64,000 nucleotides of DNA from Thermus sp. CCB_US3_UF1 (GCF_000236585.1 NC_017278.1:744001-808000), one strand, 5' to 3'; numbered from the stretch's first letter, positions 17,298 through 26,391 are shown. Notes: generated by a model not told the origin, from the letters alone. Numbers and translations: made by a program.

Positions 17298-18347
17298 ATG
17301 AAGCGGACCCCTCTTTACGAGGCCCACCTGCGCCACGGAGGGCGCATGGTGGCCTTTGCCGGCTACGCCCTGCCCCTGCAGTACACCTCCATCGTGGAGG
17401 AGCACCTGGCCGTGCGCCGGGGGGCGGGGGTGTTTGACGTGAGCCACATGGGGGAGTTCCTGGTGCGGGGGGAGGAGGCCCTGGCCTTTTTGCAATGGGC
17501 CACGGCCAACGATGCCTCCAAGCTCAGGGTGGGGCGGGCCCAGTACTCCATGCTCCTCAACGCCCAGGGCGGGGTGGTGGACGACATCTACCTCTACCGC
17601 CTCGAGGAGGCGGCCTACCTCCTGGTGGTGAACGCCGCCAACATCGCCAAGGACTGGGCCCACCTCCAGGGGCTGGCCCAGGGGTTCCGGGTGGAGCTTG
17701 AGGACCTTTCCGAGGGGACGGCCCTCCTGGCCCTGCAGGGCCCCAAGGCGGCGGAGATCCTCCAGGGCCTTACGGAGGCGGACCTCTCAAAGAAGCGCAA
17801 AAACGACGTCTTCGCCGCCCAGGTGGCGGGCCGGCCCGCCCGGCTTGCCCGCACTGGGTACACGGGGGAGGATGGGTTTGAGCTTTTCCTGGCCCCGGAG
17901 GACGCGGAGGCGGTCTTTGAGGCCCTGCTGGCGGCGGGGGCGGTCCCGGCGGGATTGGGGGCCCGGGATACCCTCCGCCTCGAGGCCGGCTTTCCCCTCT
18001 ACGGCCACGAGCTCACCGAGGCCACCAACCCCCTCTGCACCCCCTGGGCCTGGGTGGTGAAAAGGGAGAAGGCCTTTTTCGGCAAGGAGGCGGCCTTGGC
18101 CCAGGCCTGCCAGGAGGAGGTGGTGGGCCTGGTCCTGGAGGTGGGCCTGCCCCGGGAGGGATACCCTGTGCTTTCGGGAGGCCGCCCCGTGGGCCGGGTG
18201 ACCAGCGGCGGCTACTCCCCCCTCTTGGGAAAGGGCATCGCCCTGGCCTGGGTGGAGCGGGGGGCCCAGGGGCCCTTCTTCGTGGAGGTGCGGGGGAAAC
18301 CGGTGGGGGCTTCCCTTAGCCCCTTGCCCTTTGTGCCGCTAAAATAG
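17298..18347 (+). CDS. gcvT: glycine cleavage system T protein (aminomethyltransferase)
   Basis: GcvT transfers the methylene group from lipoyl-bound intermediate to tetrahydrofolate and releases ammonia. The 349-residue protein has the family start TPLYEAHLRHGGRMVAFAGY, the DVSHMGEF block near 46-53 and YTGEDGFELF near 190, with DTLRLEAGFPLYGHEL near 218-233. ATG 17298 is preceded by TAGGAT at 9 nt and no strong ribosome site. It heads the gcv cluster. Confidence 0.96.
   Translation: MKRTPLYEAHLRHGGRMVAFAGYALPLQYTSIVEEHLAVRRGAGVFDVSHMGEFLVRGEEALAFLQWATANDASKLRVGRAQYSMLLNAQGGVVDDIYLYRLEEAAYLLVVNAANIAKDWAHLQGLAQGFRVELEDLSEGTALLALQGPKAAEILQGLTEADLSKKRKNDVFAAQVAGRPARLARTGYTGEDGFELFLAPEDAEAVFEALLAAGAVPAGLGARDTLRLEAGFPLYGHELTEATNPLCTPWAWVVKREKAFFGKEAALAQACQEEVVGLVLEVGLPREGYPVLSGGRPVGRVTSGGYSPLLGKGIALAWVERGAQGPFFVEVRGKPVGASLSPLPFVPLK
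18340..18345 (+). promoter_or_regulatory. -10 box TAAAAT upstream of gcvH
   Basis: TAAAAT overlaps the last codons of gcvT and precedes a short leader with TTAGGAGG before ATG 18366. It may give gcvH separate transcription. No clear -35 is visible. Confidence 0.35.
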
Positions 18348-18365
18348 CGGGGGTTAGGAGGCGCT

Positions 18366-18752
18366 ATGGACATACCCAAGGACCGCTTTTACACCAAGAG
18401 CCACGAGTGGGCCCTGCCCGAAGGGGACACGGTGCTGGTGGGCATCACCGACTACGCCCAGGATGCTCTGGGGGACGTGGTCTATGTGGAGCTCCCCGAG
18501 GTGGGACGGCGGGTGGAAAAGGGCGAGGCGGTGGCCGTGGTGGAAAGCGTCAAGACGGCTTCTGACATCTACGCCCCCGTGGCGGGGGAGGTGGTGGAGG
18601 TAAACGCCGCCTTGGAGAAGAGCCCGGAGCTCATCAACCAAGACCCCTACGGGGAGGGCTGGATTTTCCGCCTGCGTCCCGTGGACATGGGGGACCTGGA
18701 CGAGCTCCTGGACGCGGAAGGCTACGGGGAGGCTTTGGCAAGCGAGGCCTAG
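18366..18752 (+). CDS. gcvH: glycine cleavage system H protein
   Basis: GcvH carries the lipoyl arm that shuttles the aminomethyl group between P, T and L proteins. The 128-residue length is standard. The lipoylation site is Lys63 in [15 protein letters not shown], and the flanks [13 protein letters not shown] and [13 protein letters not shown] are typical. AGGAGG precedes the ATG. Confidence 0.97.
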   Translation: MDIPKDRFYTKSHEWALPEGDTVLVGITDYAQDALGDVVYVELPEVGRRVEKGEAVAVVESVKTASDIYAPVAGEVVEVNAALEKSPELINQDPYGEGWIFRLRPVDMGDLDELLDAEGYGEALASEA

Positions 18753-18758
18753 GCGGGT

Positions 18759-18836
18759 ATGGTCGGGTGGGGACCGGGCTTCCTCCCGCGGCCCTTAGCC
18801 GGGGAAGCGGTCCCTCTGTGGGCCCGGGCCAAATGA
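18759..18836 (+). other. gcvPA leader: hairpin and possible 25-codon ORF
   Basis: The gap between gcvH and gcvPA holds a strong hairpin, GGGACCG (18770-18776) with CGGTCCC (18808-18814), extended by CTTCC with GGAAG. A 25-codon open frame begins at ATG 18759 (MVGWGPGF...) and stops at TGA 18834, exactly in the loop of the following terminator. The frame could be a leader peptide with three early Gly codons or simple chance. No glycine-riboswitch or complete T-box pattern is recognisable. Confidence 0.4.
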
Positions 18837-18853
18837 CCCGGGCCTTTTGTTTG
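18821..18853 (+). terminator. intrinsic terminator between gcvH and gcvPA
   Basis: Stem GGCCCGGG (18821-18828) with CCCGGGCC (18837-18844), 8-nt loop, then TTTTGTTTG. It can end gcvTH transcripts or attenuate gcvPA expression; gcvPA starts only about 20 nt later. Confidence 0.75.
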
Positions 18854-18865
18854 AAGGATAGACCT

Positions 18866-20182
18866 ATGGACTATACGCCCCATACGGAAGACGAAATCCA
18901 GGAGATGCTGGCCAAGGTGGGGGCGGCGGGGCTGGAAGACCTCTACCGGCACCTGCCCGCCGGGATCCTGAACCCCCCCCTGCATCTGCCCGAGCCCATG
19001 CCCGAGTGGGCGGTCTTGGAGGAGCTGAGGCGGCTGGCCGAAAGGAACCGGCCCGCCTTCAAGGCCTTCCTGGGGGGCGGCATCCGCAGCCACCACACCC
19101 CGCCCGTGGTCCAGGCCCTGGCCTCCCGGGGGGAGTTCCTCACCGCCTACACCCCTTACCAGCCCGAGGTGAGCCAGGGGGTGCTGCAGGCCACCTTTGA
19201 GTACCAGACCATGATCGCCGAGCTCACGGGCCTCGAGGTGGCCAACGCCTCCATGTACGACGGCGCCAGCGCCCTGGCCGAGGGGGTCCTCCTCGCCCTG
19301 AGGGAAACGGGCCGGATGCGGGTCCTGGTCTCCCAGGGGGTCCACCCCGAGTACCGGGAGGTCCTCAGGGCCTACCTGGAGGCGGTGGGGGCCGAGCTCC
19401 TCCTCCTCCCCTTGCGGGAGGGCCGGACCCCTCTGGCGGAGATTCCTGAAGGCGTGGGGGCGGTGGTGGCCCAGAACCCCAACTTCCTCGGGGCCCTGGA
19501 GGACCTGGCCCCCTTGGCCGAGGCCGCCCACGGGGCGGGGGCGCTCTTTGTGGCGGTGGCGGACCCCCTTTCCCTGGGCCTCCTCAAGCCCCCTGGGGCT
19601 TATGGGGCGGACATCGCCGTGGGGGATGGGCAGACCCTGGGCCTGCCCATGGGCTTTGGCGGCCCCCACTTCGGCTACCTGGCCACCAAGAAGGCCTTCG
19701 TGCGCCAGCTCCCTGGCCGCCTGGTTTCGGAGACCCGGGACGCGGAGGGGCGAAGGGGGTATATCCTCACCCTCCAGGCCCGGGAGCAGTACATCCGGCG
19801 GGCCAAGGCCAAGAGCAACATCACCACCAACGCCCAGCTCACGGCCCTCATGGGGGCCATGTACCTGGCGGCCTTGGGCCCCGAGGGGCTAAAGGAGGTG
19901 GCCCTCAAGGGGGTAGCCATGGCCCACCGCCTCCACGCCCTTCTCCTGGAGATCCCCGGGGTTTTGCCCTTCACCCCCAAGCCTTTCTTCAACGAGTTTG
20001 CCCTGTGGCTGCCCAAGCCCGTGGGGGCGGTGCGCCGCGCCCTCTTGGAGCGAGGCTTCCACGCCGCCACCCCCGTGCCCGAGGAGTATGGGGCCAACCT
20101 GGCCCTCTTCGCCGCCACCGAGCTGCACGAGGAAGCCGATCTCCTGGCCCTGCGCCAGGCCTTGGCGGAGGTGTTGGCATGA
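18866..20182 (+). CDS. gcvPA: glycine dehydrogenase subunit 1 (P-protein alpha)
   Basis: GcvPA is the N-terminal half of the split P-protein, which decarboxylates glycine. The 438-residue length and the start [15 protein letters not shown] fit the two-subunit form. [16 protein letters not shown] and [14 protein letters not shown] are family blocks. GAAGGA lies upstream of ATG 18866; an in-frame upstream extension runs through the terminator and is rejected. Overlap with gcvPB (ATGA) indicates coupled translation. Confidence 0.96.
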   Translation: MDYTPHTEDEIQEMLAKVGAAGLEDLYRHLPAGILNPPLHLPEPMPEWAVLEELRRLAERNRPAFKAFLGGGIRSHHTPPVVQALASRGEFLTAYTPYQPEVSQGVLQATFEYQTMIAELTGLEVANASMYDGASALAEGVLLALRETGRMRVLVSQGVHPEYREVLRAYLEAVGAELLLLPLREGRTPLAEIPEGVGAVVAQNPNFLGALEDLAPLAEAAHGAGALFVAVADPLSLGLLKPPGAYGADIAVGDGQTLGLPMGFGGPHFGYLATKKAFVRQLPGRLVSETRDAEGRRGYILTLQAREQYIRRAKAKSNITTNAQLTALMGAMYLAALGPEGLKEVALKGVAMAHRLHALLLEIPGVLPFTPKPFFNEFALWLPKPVGAVRRALLERGFHAATPVPEEYGANLALFAATELHEEADLLALRQALAEVLA

Positions 20183-21603
20183 ACTACCCCACCCTGTTTG
20201 AGCGGAGCCGCAAGGGGCGGAGGGGCCTCCGCCTGGTAAAGGAGGTGCCCCAGGCGGAAGACTTGATCCCCAAGGCCTTTTTGCGGGAGACCCCGCCCCG
20301 CCTGCCCGAGGTGGATGAGCTCACCCTGGTGCGCCACTACACCGGGCTTTCCCGCCGCCAGGTGGGCGTGGACACCACCTTCTACCCCTTGGGCTCCTGC
20401 ACCATGAAGTACAACCCCAAGCTCCACGAGGAGGCGGTGCGGCTTTTCGCCCACCTCCACCCCTATCAGGACCCGGGGAGCGTCCAGGGGGCCTTGGCCC
20501 TCATGTGGGAGCTGGGGGAGTACCTGAAGGCCCTCACGGGCATGGACGCCATCACCCTGGAGCCGGCGGCGGGGGCCCACGGGGAACTCACGGGAATCCT
20601 CATCATCCGCGCCTACCACGAGGACCGAGGGGAGGGGAGGGCGCGGCGGGTCGTCCTGGTGCCGGACTCCGCCCACGGTTCCAACCCCGCCACGGCCAGC
20701 ATGGCGGGGTATGCGGTGAAGGAGATCCCTTCCGGGCCCGACGGGGAGGTGGACCTCGAGGCCCTCAAGCGGGAACTCGGTCCCCACGTGGCTGCCATCA
20801 TGCTCACCAACCCCAACACCCTGGGCCTCTTTGAGAGGCGCATCCTGGAGATCGCCCGCCTCAGCAAGGAGGCCGGGGTCCAGCTCTACTACGACGGGGC
20901 CAACCTGAACGCCATCCTGGGCTGGGCCCGTCCAGGGGATATGGGCTTTGACGTGGTGCACCTCAACCTGCACAAGACCTTCACCGTGCCCCACGGCGGG
21001 GGCGGGCCCGGGTCGGGTCCGGTGGGGGTGAAGGCCCACCTGGCCCCCTACCTCCCCGTGCCCCTGGTGGAACGGGGGGAGGAGGGGTTCTACCTTTCCT
21101 TTGACCGCCCCAAGACGATCGGCCGGGTCCGGAGCTTCTACGGCAACTTCCTGGCCCTGGTACGGGCCTGGGTCTACATCCGCACCCTGGGGCTCCCCGG
21201 CCTCAAGAAGGCCGCGGCCCTAGCCGTCCTCAACGCCCGCTATCTGCAGGTCCTTCTCAAGGAGAAGGGCTACCGGGTGCCCTACGAGGGGCCCTGCATG
21301 CACGAGTTCGTGGCTCAGCCCCCCCAAGGTTTCAGGGCCTTGGACCTGGCCAAGGGCCTCCTGGAGCTCGGCTTCCATCCCCCCACGGTCTACTTCCCCC
21401 TGATCGTCAAGGAGGCCCTGATGGTGGAGCCCACGGAGACGGAGAGCAAGGAGACCCTCGAGGCCTTCGCCGAAGCCATGGGCGAGCTCCTGCAAAAGCC
21501 CAAGGCCTGGCTGGAAGGGGCCCCCTACTCCACCCCCGTCCGCCGCCTGGACGAGCTTCAGGCCAACAAGCACCCCAAGCTTACCCACTTTGACGAGGGC
21601 TAG
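20179..21603 (+). CDS. gcvPB: glycine dehydrogenase subunit 2 (P-protein beta)
   Basis: GcvPB is the PLP-carrying half of split glycine decarboxylase. The 474-residue protein has [13 protein letters not shown] near 74-86 and the PLP-lysine Lys266 in [19 protein letters not shown]. Together with GcvPA, GcvT and GcvH it forms the glycine cleavage complex; the L protein (lipoamide dehydrogenase) is not in this window. Confidence 0.97.
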   Translation: MNYPTLFERSRKGRRGLRLVKEVPQAEDLIPKAFLRETPPRLPEVDELTLVRHYTGLSRRQVGVDTTFYPLGSCTMKYNPKLHEEAVRLFAHLHPYQDPGSVQGALALMWELGEYLKALTGMDAITLEPAAGAHGELTGILIIRAYHEDRGEGRARRVVLVPDSAHGSNPATASMAGYAVKEIPSGPDGEVDLEALKRELGPHVAAIMLTNPNTLGLFERRILEIARLSKEAGVQLYYDGANLNAILGWARPGDMGFDVVHLNLHKTFTVPHGGGGPGSGPVGVKAHLAPYLPVPLVERGEEGFYLSFDRPKTIGRVRSFYGNFLALVRAWVYIRTLGLPGLKKAAALAVLNARYLQVLLKEKGYRVPYEGPCMHEFVAQPPQGFRALDLAKGLLELGFHPPTVYFPLIVKEALMVEPTETESKETLEAFAEAMGELLQKPKAWLEGAPYSTPVRRLDELQANKHPKLTHFDEG

Positions 21604-21605
21604 AT

Positions 21606-21643
21606 CCCAAGGGGGGCGGGGCCAAGGCCCCGCCCCCCTTGGG
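21606..21643. terminator. bidirectional terminator, 18-bp perfect arms
   Basis: CCCAAGGGGGGCGGGGCC and its exact complement are separated by a 2-nt centre. The element sits between convergent gcvPB and the rhodanese gene and probably ends both transcripts. T-tracts are lacking on both sides. Confidence 0.7.
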
Positions 21644-21651
21644 CCTGGGGG

Positions 21652-22095
21652 TTACTTCTCCACGGGCAACTTGGCGTCGCTCCAGGCCTTGAAGCCGCCG
21701 ATGATATTCTTCACGTTGTAGCCTTGGCCCTTCAGGAAGACCAGGGCCATGCCGCCCCGGTGGCCGCTGCCGCAGTAGACGATGATGGGCTTAATGCCCT
21801 TGGGCAGCTCGCCCATCCGCTTGGGCAGCTCCCGGACGGGGATGTTGACCGCTCCGGGGATCCTGCCGGCCTGGAACTCGTTGGGCTCCCGCACGTCCAG
21901 GATGAACACCTCCATGGTGTCCATCATCTGCTTGGCCGCGGCGGGCTGCAGCCCGTAGAAGTCCGTGGGCAGGTTGGTCAGGAAGCTGCCCACCTCCCGC
22001 ACCGTGAGGGCGGAGAAGGTCACCGTGGTGGCCTGTGCCAGAACCGGAAGAGCCAGGAGGAGACCGAACCAAGCCAGCTTCTTCATGCCTTTCAT
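21652..22095 (-). CDS. exported rhodanese-domain sulfurtransferase (Sud-like)
   Basis: The 147-residue protein has a signal peptide (MKGMKKLAWFGLLLALPVLA, cleavage likely near 22) and one rhodanese domain with active-site Cys108 in IIVYCGSGHRGG. ATG 22095 is chosen over 22113 because AAAGGAGGT lies just upstream. As last gene of the psr operon it resembles Wolinella Sud in role: a periplasmic protein that binds polysulfide sulfur and hands it to polysulfide reductase. That role is inference from context. A small hairpin (22117-22136) spans the psrC stop codon just upstream. Confidence 0.85.
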   Translation of the reverse strand: MKGMKKLAWFGLLLALPVLAQATTVTFSALTVREVGSFLTNLPTDFYGLQPAAAKQMMDTMEVFILDVREPNEFQAGRIPGAVNIPVRELPKRMGELPKGIKPIIVYCGSGHRGGMALVFLKGQGYNVKNIIGGFKAWSDAKLPVEK

Positions 22096-22132
22096 CGCGT
22101 ACCTCCTTTGCATTCCTTAGGGGTTTCCTCCC

Positions 22133-22894
22133 CTAAAGGCCAAGACCTTGCCACTGGCCCACGAAGACCAGGAGGGCCCGCAGGCCAGCCGCCCCCAAAA
22201 GCCCCGCCCAGGGGGCGAAGCGCTCGTGCCAGAAGGTGCCAAGCCCCAGGAGGAGGAAGAGGCCATAGAGAAGCCCTCCCTCCTCCAGCAGATGCTCCCG
22301 GGCCTCCCCGGTAAGGGTGAAGGGGTAGAGGAGGGCCAGGAGCAAGGAGGCCCCCGCCAGAAGGCGCAAGGGGTAAAGGGCCCAGGGGCTTTGCAGGAGG
22401 GCCGCCAGGCCCAGGGCCAGGACCAAGGCGGTGAGGGGGAAGAGGCCGGCCATGAGCCCGTTCCACAAGGGACGGTTCAGGTTGACCGCCAGGGCCATGC
22501 CCGGGTAGGAGAGGGCCACCAGGCTGAAGAGGAGGAGGGCCCAACTGAGGATCCTCTGGGGCCCTTTCCCCAGGTAGAGGAGCCCCCCGGAGAGGAAGGC
22601 CAGGGCCAGCCCCCAGGCCCCCCACCAGATGGGGCTTTGGGGATGGAAGGAAAGGAAGAGCCAGACGTGGGTGAAGCGGAAGCGGGCCGGGGACTCGGCC
22701 CAGAGGACGAAGAGGTCCAAGGCGATGAGCCCAAGGGCCAAGAGGGTGTAGCGCCGGGCCTCCTCCTGCCCCCTTAGGTGGAGGAGGGCGGCCAGGAGGG
22801 CCACGCCTCCCGCCAACCCCACCAGGACGAAGTGGAGGGCGTTGGTCCAGTGCCAGAACTCGCCGGCGTTGGGGAAGCCGTAGAACTCAGTCAT
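22133..22894 (-). CDS. psrC: polysulfide reductase membrane subunit PsrC
   Basis: PsrC is the NrfD-family membrane anchor that takes electrons from menaquinol. The 253-residue length and N-terminus MTEFYGFPNAGEFWHWTNAL match the structurally known Thermus PsrC, which has eight membrane helices; hydrophobic segments of that number are visible. It overlaps psrB by 8 nt. Confidence 0.95.
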   Translation of the reverse strand: MTEFYGFPNAGEFWHWTNALHFVLVGLAGGVALLAALLHLRGQEEARRYTLLALGLIALDLFVLWAESPARFRFTHVWLFLSFHPQSPIWWGAWGLALAFLSGGLLYLGKGPQRILSWALLLFSLVALSYPGMALAVNLNRPLWNGLMAGLFPLTALVLALGLAALLQSPWALYPLRLLAGASLLLALLYPFTLTGEAREHLLEEGGLLYGLFLLLGLGTFWHERFAPWAGLLGAAGLRALLVFVGQWQGLGL

Positions 22895-23477
22895 GGCGCA
22901 CCTCGCTTTCCCGGGAGAGCCCCTTCTTGGAGGGGGCGTTGAGATAGAAGAGCTTGGGCCTTGTCCCTTGTTCGGGCCGGAGCACGTCTACCCGTTCCGC
23001 TGCCCGCAGGGCCTGGGAGACCGGGCTTTCTGGGTCGTCCAGGTCGCCGAAGGTGCGGCAGTAGGTTGGACAGGTCTCCACGCAGGCGGGCACCTTTCCC
23101 TGGGCCAGGCGGTGGGCGCAGAAGGTGCACTTGCTCACGTAGCCTGCCGGGTGGAGGTAGCGGGCATCGTAGGGACAGGCAGCGATGCAGGCCCCGCAAG
23201 CGATGCACTTCTTGGGATCCACCAGCACCAGGCCCTCCTGCGTCTGGTAGCTGGCCCCTGTGGGGCAGACGGGTACGCACGGGGGGGTTTCGCAGTGCAG
23301 GCACTGCTCGGGGCGGAACTCCACCACGGGGTGGGGGTAGCTTCCCAGCTCCCGTTCCCGGATCCAGAGGTTGAAGACCCCCGGGGGAACCTCGTTTTCC
23401 ATCTTGCAGGCCACCGCACAGGCAGCGCAGCCCACGCAGAGGCTTAGGTCAATGGCCATGGCGTAGCGGGGCATCAC
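22887..23477 (-). CDS. psrB: polysulfide reductase iron-sulfur subunit PsrB
   Basis: The 196-residue electron-transfer subunit carries four [4Fe-4S] cluster motifs: CVGCAACAVACK near 16-27, CLHCETPPCVPVCP, CIACGACIAACP and CTFCAHRL with a later CVETCPT. It conducts electrons from PsrC to PsrA. It has no signal peptide; export would depend on the Tat signal of PsrA. ATGA overlap with psrA. Confidence 0.95.
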   Translation of the reverse strand: MMPRYAMAIDLSLCVGCAACAVACKMENEVPPGVFNLWIRERELGSYPHPVVEFRPEQCLHCETPPCVPVCPTGASYQTQEGLVLVDPKKCIACGACIAACPYDARYLHPAGYVSKCTFCAHRLAQGKVPACVETCPTYCRTFGDLDDPESPVSQALRAAERVDVLRPEQGTRPKLFYLNAPSKKGLSRESEVRHD

Positions 23478-25771
23478 ATCCTCCTTTCGTCAAAGGGCCG
23501 CTTGGCCAAGGCGGTGAGGGCGGGCAGCTTGGGGCGCTCGGCCTTTTCCAGCTTCACGAAGTTCACCCGCAGGCCGGCGCCGCCCGAGATGGGATCCAGC
23601 TTGTACCGGGTCTGCAGGTAGCTATCCGAGGCCCCGCGGCCATGGGCGATCCGCATCAAGGGGGCCTTGTGGCCGAAGCCGTGGACGATGAAGACGCAGT
23701 CCTTGCGGATCCTCTCCGTGGCCTTCACCCGTACCGGCCCTTCCTTGGCCCCGTCCTGGTTCACCAACATCACGTAGTCGCCGTCCTTTAGGCCCAGCTT
23801 CCGGGCTTCTTCCCTGTGGATCCAGACCTCGTTCTCCGGATCCATCTCCATCAGGACCCAGTTGTTCTGGGTACGGGCAAAGGTGTGGACAGGGCTTCTG
23901 CCGTAGAGGAGCCGGTAGAAGCCTTCCGGAGGCTCCTCAGGCGGGGTGAAGACCGGCAGGGGTTGGTGGCCGGCTTCCTTGAACTTCTGGCAGTAAAGCT
24001 CGATCTTGCCCGAGGCGGTGCCGAAAGGCAGGCGGCCTTCCTTCTCCCAGTCCTCCAGCCAGGGCTTGCCCTTTTGCACCAGGGTGCCCATCCCCTTGAG
24101 GGTTTCCAGGTCAAACCCGACGCTCTGCAGGCGGGTGTTCAGGTACTCCTCGATGTCCTTCCAGGGGAAGTAGGGTTCCAGGCCCAGGCGCACCCCCAGC
24201 TCCCGGGCGATCCACCAGCCCGGCTTGGTGTCAAAGAGGGGCTGGTGGGCGGGGGCCCGGAGCTGGATGAAGGGGGTTTTGTGGGCGATGGCCACCAGGT
24301 CGTCGTAGCGCTCCAGGTAGGTGGCCTCGGGCAGGATCACGTCCGCCCACATGACGTGTTCCTGGGGCAGGATGTCGATGGCCACGTAGAGGTCCAGGTT
24401 CTTCAGGGCTTCCTTGGTGCGGGGCACGTTGGGGATGGAGTGGAAGAGGTTGATCCCGTAGGCGATGAGCCCCTTGATGGGGTAGGGCTGCCCCGTGATC
24501 ATGGGCTCAATCAGCTCCTGAATGGCGGTGGTGCGGGCGAAGAACTTGCCCTTGTCCGCCCGGGGCTTGAAGCCTTCGGGCTCGTGGTCCCCGCCGGAAG
24601 GCCCCGAGCACCCGCCCGCTGCCGGCTCCAGGGGCAGCGGCGGGGTGGGGTACTTCTCCAGGTAGGGGCTTTGGGCGATGTAGAAGCCCCCGGGGCGGCC
24701 GTAGTTCCCCAGGAGGACGTTCACGTAGTAGAGGGCCATCATGCGGTAGGTGTCGTCCCCGTACCAGACGGTGTGCCGCGTGGGGGGAAGGACGGCCTGG
24801 GGCTTGTGGGCCGCCAGCTCCCGGGCCACCTCCCGGATCACCTGGGCGGGGATCTCCGTGTGCTTCTCCGCCCATTCGGGGGTGAAGTCCTTCACGTGGG
24901 CCTTCAGCTCCTCAAATCCCGTGGTGTACTTGGCCACGTAGGCCTTGTCGTACAGGTCCTCGTAGATGAGGACGTGGATCCAGGCCAGGAGGAGGGCGGT
25001 GTCGGTGCCGGGCTTGATGGGGAGCCAGCGGTGGGCCTTGGCGGCGGCGGTGGAGAAGCGGGGGTCCACCACCACCACCTTGGCCCCCCGCTTCAGGGCC
25101 AGGGCGAAGTCCTGGAGCTGGGTGTTGTGGGTGTCCTCGCCGATGTGGTGGCCGATGAGGACGATGTAGCGGGCGTTTTCCCAGTCCACGGGTTCGTGGC
25201 CGCCGATGGGCCTGCCAAAGACCCACTGGGAGGCCACCTCCCGGGGGGCGGTGCAGAGGGAGACCGAGGGCTTGGCGGCGTTGGGGCTGCCCCAGGCGGC
25301 GGGGAGGAAGTCCACGAACCAGGTGTCCCCGGTGCCGTGGCCAAAGAAGGCGATGGCTTCTGGGCCGTACTTTTCCCGGATCTCCAGCATCTTCTTGGCC
25401 ACGTAGTCCAGGGCTTCCTCCCAGGTGGCCACCCGGTACTTGCCCTCGCCCCTGGCCGACCCCTCCACCCGGATGAGGGGCCGTTTCAGGCGGTCGGGGT
25501 CGTAGGTGGTCTGGGGCATCCCCTGGCCCCGGGGGCAGAGGCGGCCCCGGCTTTTGGGGTTGCCCTCGTAGCCTTCCACCTTGTACACCCGGTTGCCCAC
25601 GGCGTGGGCCACGATGCCGCACCGCCAGAAGCACCCCTCGCAGATCTGGTAGACGGTGCGGACCTCCTGGGCGTGCCAGGGGGCCTTCACGGCCTTGGCG
25701 GGACCGCTGCCTCGCAGGGCCAAGGCTCCCGCGCCCAGGGCGCTAAGCTTCAGAAACTCCCGTCTTTGCAT
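23474..25771 (-). CDS. psrA: polysulfide reductase catalytic subunit PsrA (Mo-bisMGD)
   Basis: The 765-residue DMSO-reductase-family enzyme reduces polysulfide at the periplasmic face. A Tat signal (RREFLKLSALGAGALAL) starts the protein. An N-terminal [4Fe-4S] site uses Cys44, Cys47, Cys51 and Cys79. The molybdenum ligand is Cys173 in VSLCTAPREVAS. Length and these residues match the Thermus PsrA whose structure is known. The gene is second in the operon torD-psrA-psrB-psrC-rhodanese and overlaps torD by 29 nt. Confidence 0.96.
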   Translation of the reverse strand: MQRREFLKLSALGAGALALRGSGPAKAVKAPWHAQEVRTVYQICEGCFWRCGIVAHAVGNRVYKVEGYEGNPKSRGRLCPRGQGMPQTTYDPDRLKRPLIRVEGSARGEGKYRVATWEEALDYVAKKMLEIREKYGPEAIAFFGHGTGDTWFVDFLPAAWGSPNAAKPSVSLCTAPREVASQWVFGRPIGGHEPVDWENARYIVLIGHHIGEDTHNTQLQDFALALKRGAKVVVVDPRFSTAAAKAHRWLPIKPGTDTALLLAWIHVLIYEDLYDKAYVAKYTTGFEELKAHVKDFTPEWAEKHTEIPAQVIREVARELAAHKPQAVLPPTRHTVWYGDDTYRMMALYYVNVLLGNYGRPGGFYIAQSPYLEKYPTPPLPLEPAAGGCSGPSGGDHEPEGFKPRADKGKFFARTTAIQELIEPMITGQPYPIKGLIAYGINLFHSIPNVPRTKEALKNLDLYVAIDILPQEHVMWADVILPEATYLERYDDLVAIAHKTPFIQLRAPAHQPLFDTKPGWWIARELGVRLGLEPYFPWKDIEEYLNTRLQSVGFDLETLKGMGTLVQKGKPWLEDWEKEGRLPFGTASGKIELYCQKFKEAGHQPLPVFTPPEEPPEGFYRLLYGRSPVHTFARTQNNWVLMEMDPENEVWIHREEARKLGLKDGDYVMLVNQDGAKEGPVRVKATERIRKDCVFIVHGFGHKAPLMRIAHGRGASDSYLQTRYKLDPISGGAGLRVNFVKLEKAERPKLPALTALAKRPFDERRM

Positions 25772-26270
25772 GGACAGCCTCCTCTAAAAGGGCCACCAGC
25801 GCAGCGTAGAAGCCGGTGGGATCATGGTCCTTTACCGCTTGGCCATAGCGTTCCAGCCAGGGCCTCAGGAACTCCTGGACCAGGCGGCGGGCGAGGTCGG
25901 GCCGCCTAGGGTTCAGGAGGGCGATGGCTTCCCCCAGGGCGGCCAGGTGGTCGGGGAGGTCGCGCCAGGTTTCCTGGACCTCGAGGCCCCCCTCCCGGTA
26001 GAGGGCCAGGAGGCGGTGGTAGGAGGGGCCGAAGAGCTCCCCGTCCAAGGCGTAGCCGGCGTAGGGCGGGGCGGGAAGCCCACGGGGATGGGTGACGAAC
26101 AGGGTGGTGTAGGCCGCCTGGAGTTCCCCAGGGGCCACCTGGGGCAGGGCCACGGGGTGGCCGGTGAGTTCCTCTAGGGCCTCCTCCAGGGTGCCGGCGG
26201 CCAGCTCCCGGAAGAGGGCTTCCCCCGGTGGGGAGAAGAGGCTTGCCGCGACCCAGCCCAGGAGTTCCAT
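25743..26270 (-). CDS. TorD/DmsD-family molybdoenzyme chaperone
   Basis: The 175-residue helical protein has the TorD-like pattern: LGWVAASLFSPPGEALFREL, AYTTLFVTHPRGLPAPPYAGYALDG (the family YxxLF and P-P-Y segments) and VKDHDPTGFYAALVALLEE. Such chaperones bind the Tat signal of the molybdoenzyme until cofactor is loaded; PsrA is the obvious client. ATG 26270 is preferred because AGGAGGTGG precedes it; an in-frame ATG at 26315 lacks one. Confidence 0.85.
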   Translation of the reverse strand: MELLGWVAASLFSPPGEALFRELAAGTLEEALEELTGHPVALPQVAPGELQAAYTTLFVTHPRGLPAPPYAGYALDGELFGPSYHRLLALYREGGLEVQETWRDLPDHLAALGEAIALLNPRRPDLARRLVQEFLRPWLERYGQAVKDHDPTGFYAALVALLEEAVHAKTGVSEA

Positions 26271-26391
26271 GCTCCACCTCCTGGCCCTAAGGGTAGACCT
26301 TGCCCTTTCCCTCACGAGAGGGAAGGTTTCCTCGCCTCCTGTCGGAAGGCCTCCTAAGGCAAATGTCCTTGGGAAAAATGTCCCAAAAGGC
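26271..26391 (-). promoter_or_regulatory. psr operon upstream region
   Basis: The 121-bp gap before the chaperone gene holds, in transcription order, the 14-bp shared motif (26384-26371), a degenerate second copy (26369-26356), a hairpin-forming CCTTCCCTC/GAGGGAAAGG (about 26325-26304), a weak -10 TACCCT (26295-26290) and AGGAGGTGG. No -35 consensus is seen, which fits an activator-dependent promoter. Confidence 0.5.
26371..26384. promoter_or_regulatory. shared operator-like motif, psr copy
   Basis: GGGAAAAATGTCCC, flanked by TT and AA to form an 18-bp imperfect dyad. Matching 14-mers occur at 27976-27989 and 30569-30582. Confidence 0.65.

Noticed and set aside
18753-18865. T-box or glycine riboswitch before gcvPA
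   Set aside because: GGGTGGGGACCGGG looks vaguely T-box-like, but there is no room for a specifier stem after gcvH, and no glycine-aptamer core is recognisable.
23816-25909. Long plus-strand open frame opposite psrA (697 codons)
   Set aside because: Same codon-bias shadow; the minus strand encodes a complete PsrA with all cofactor ligands.
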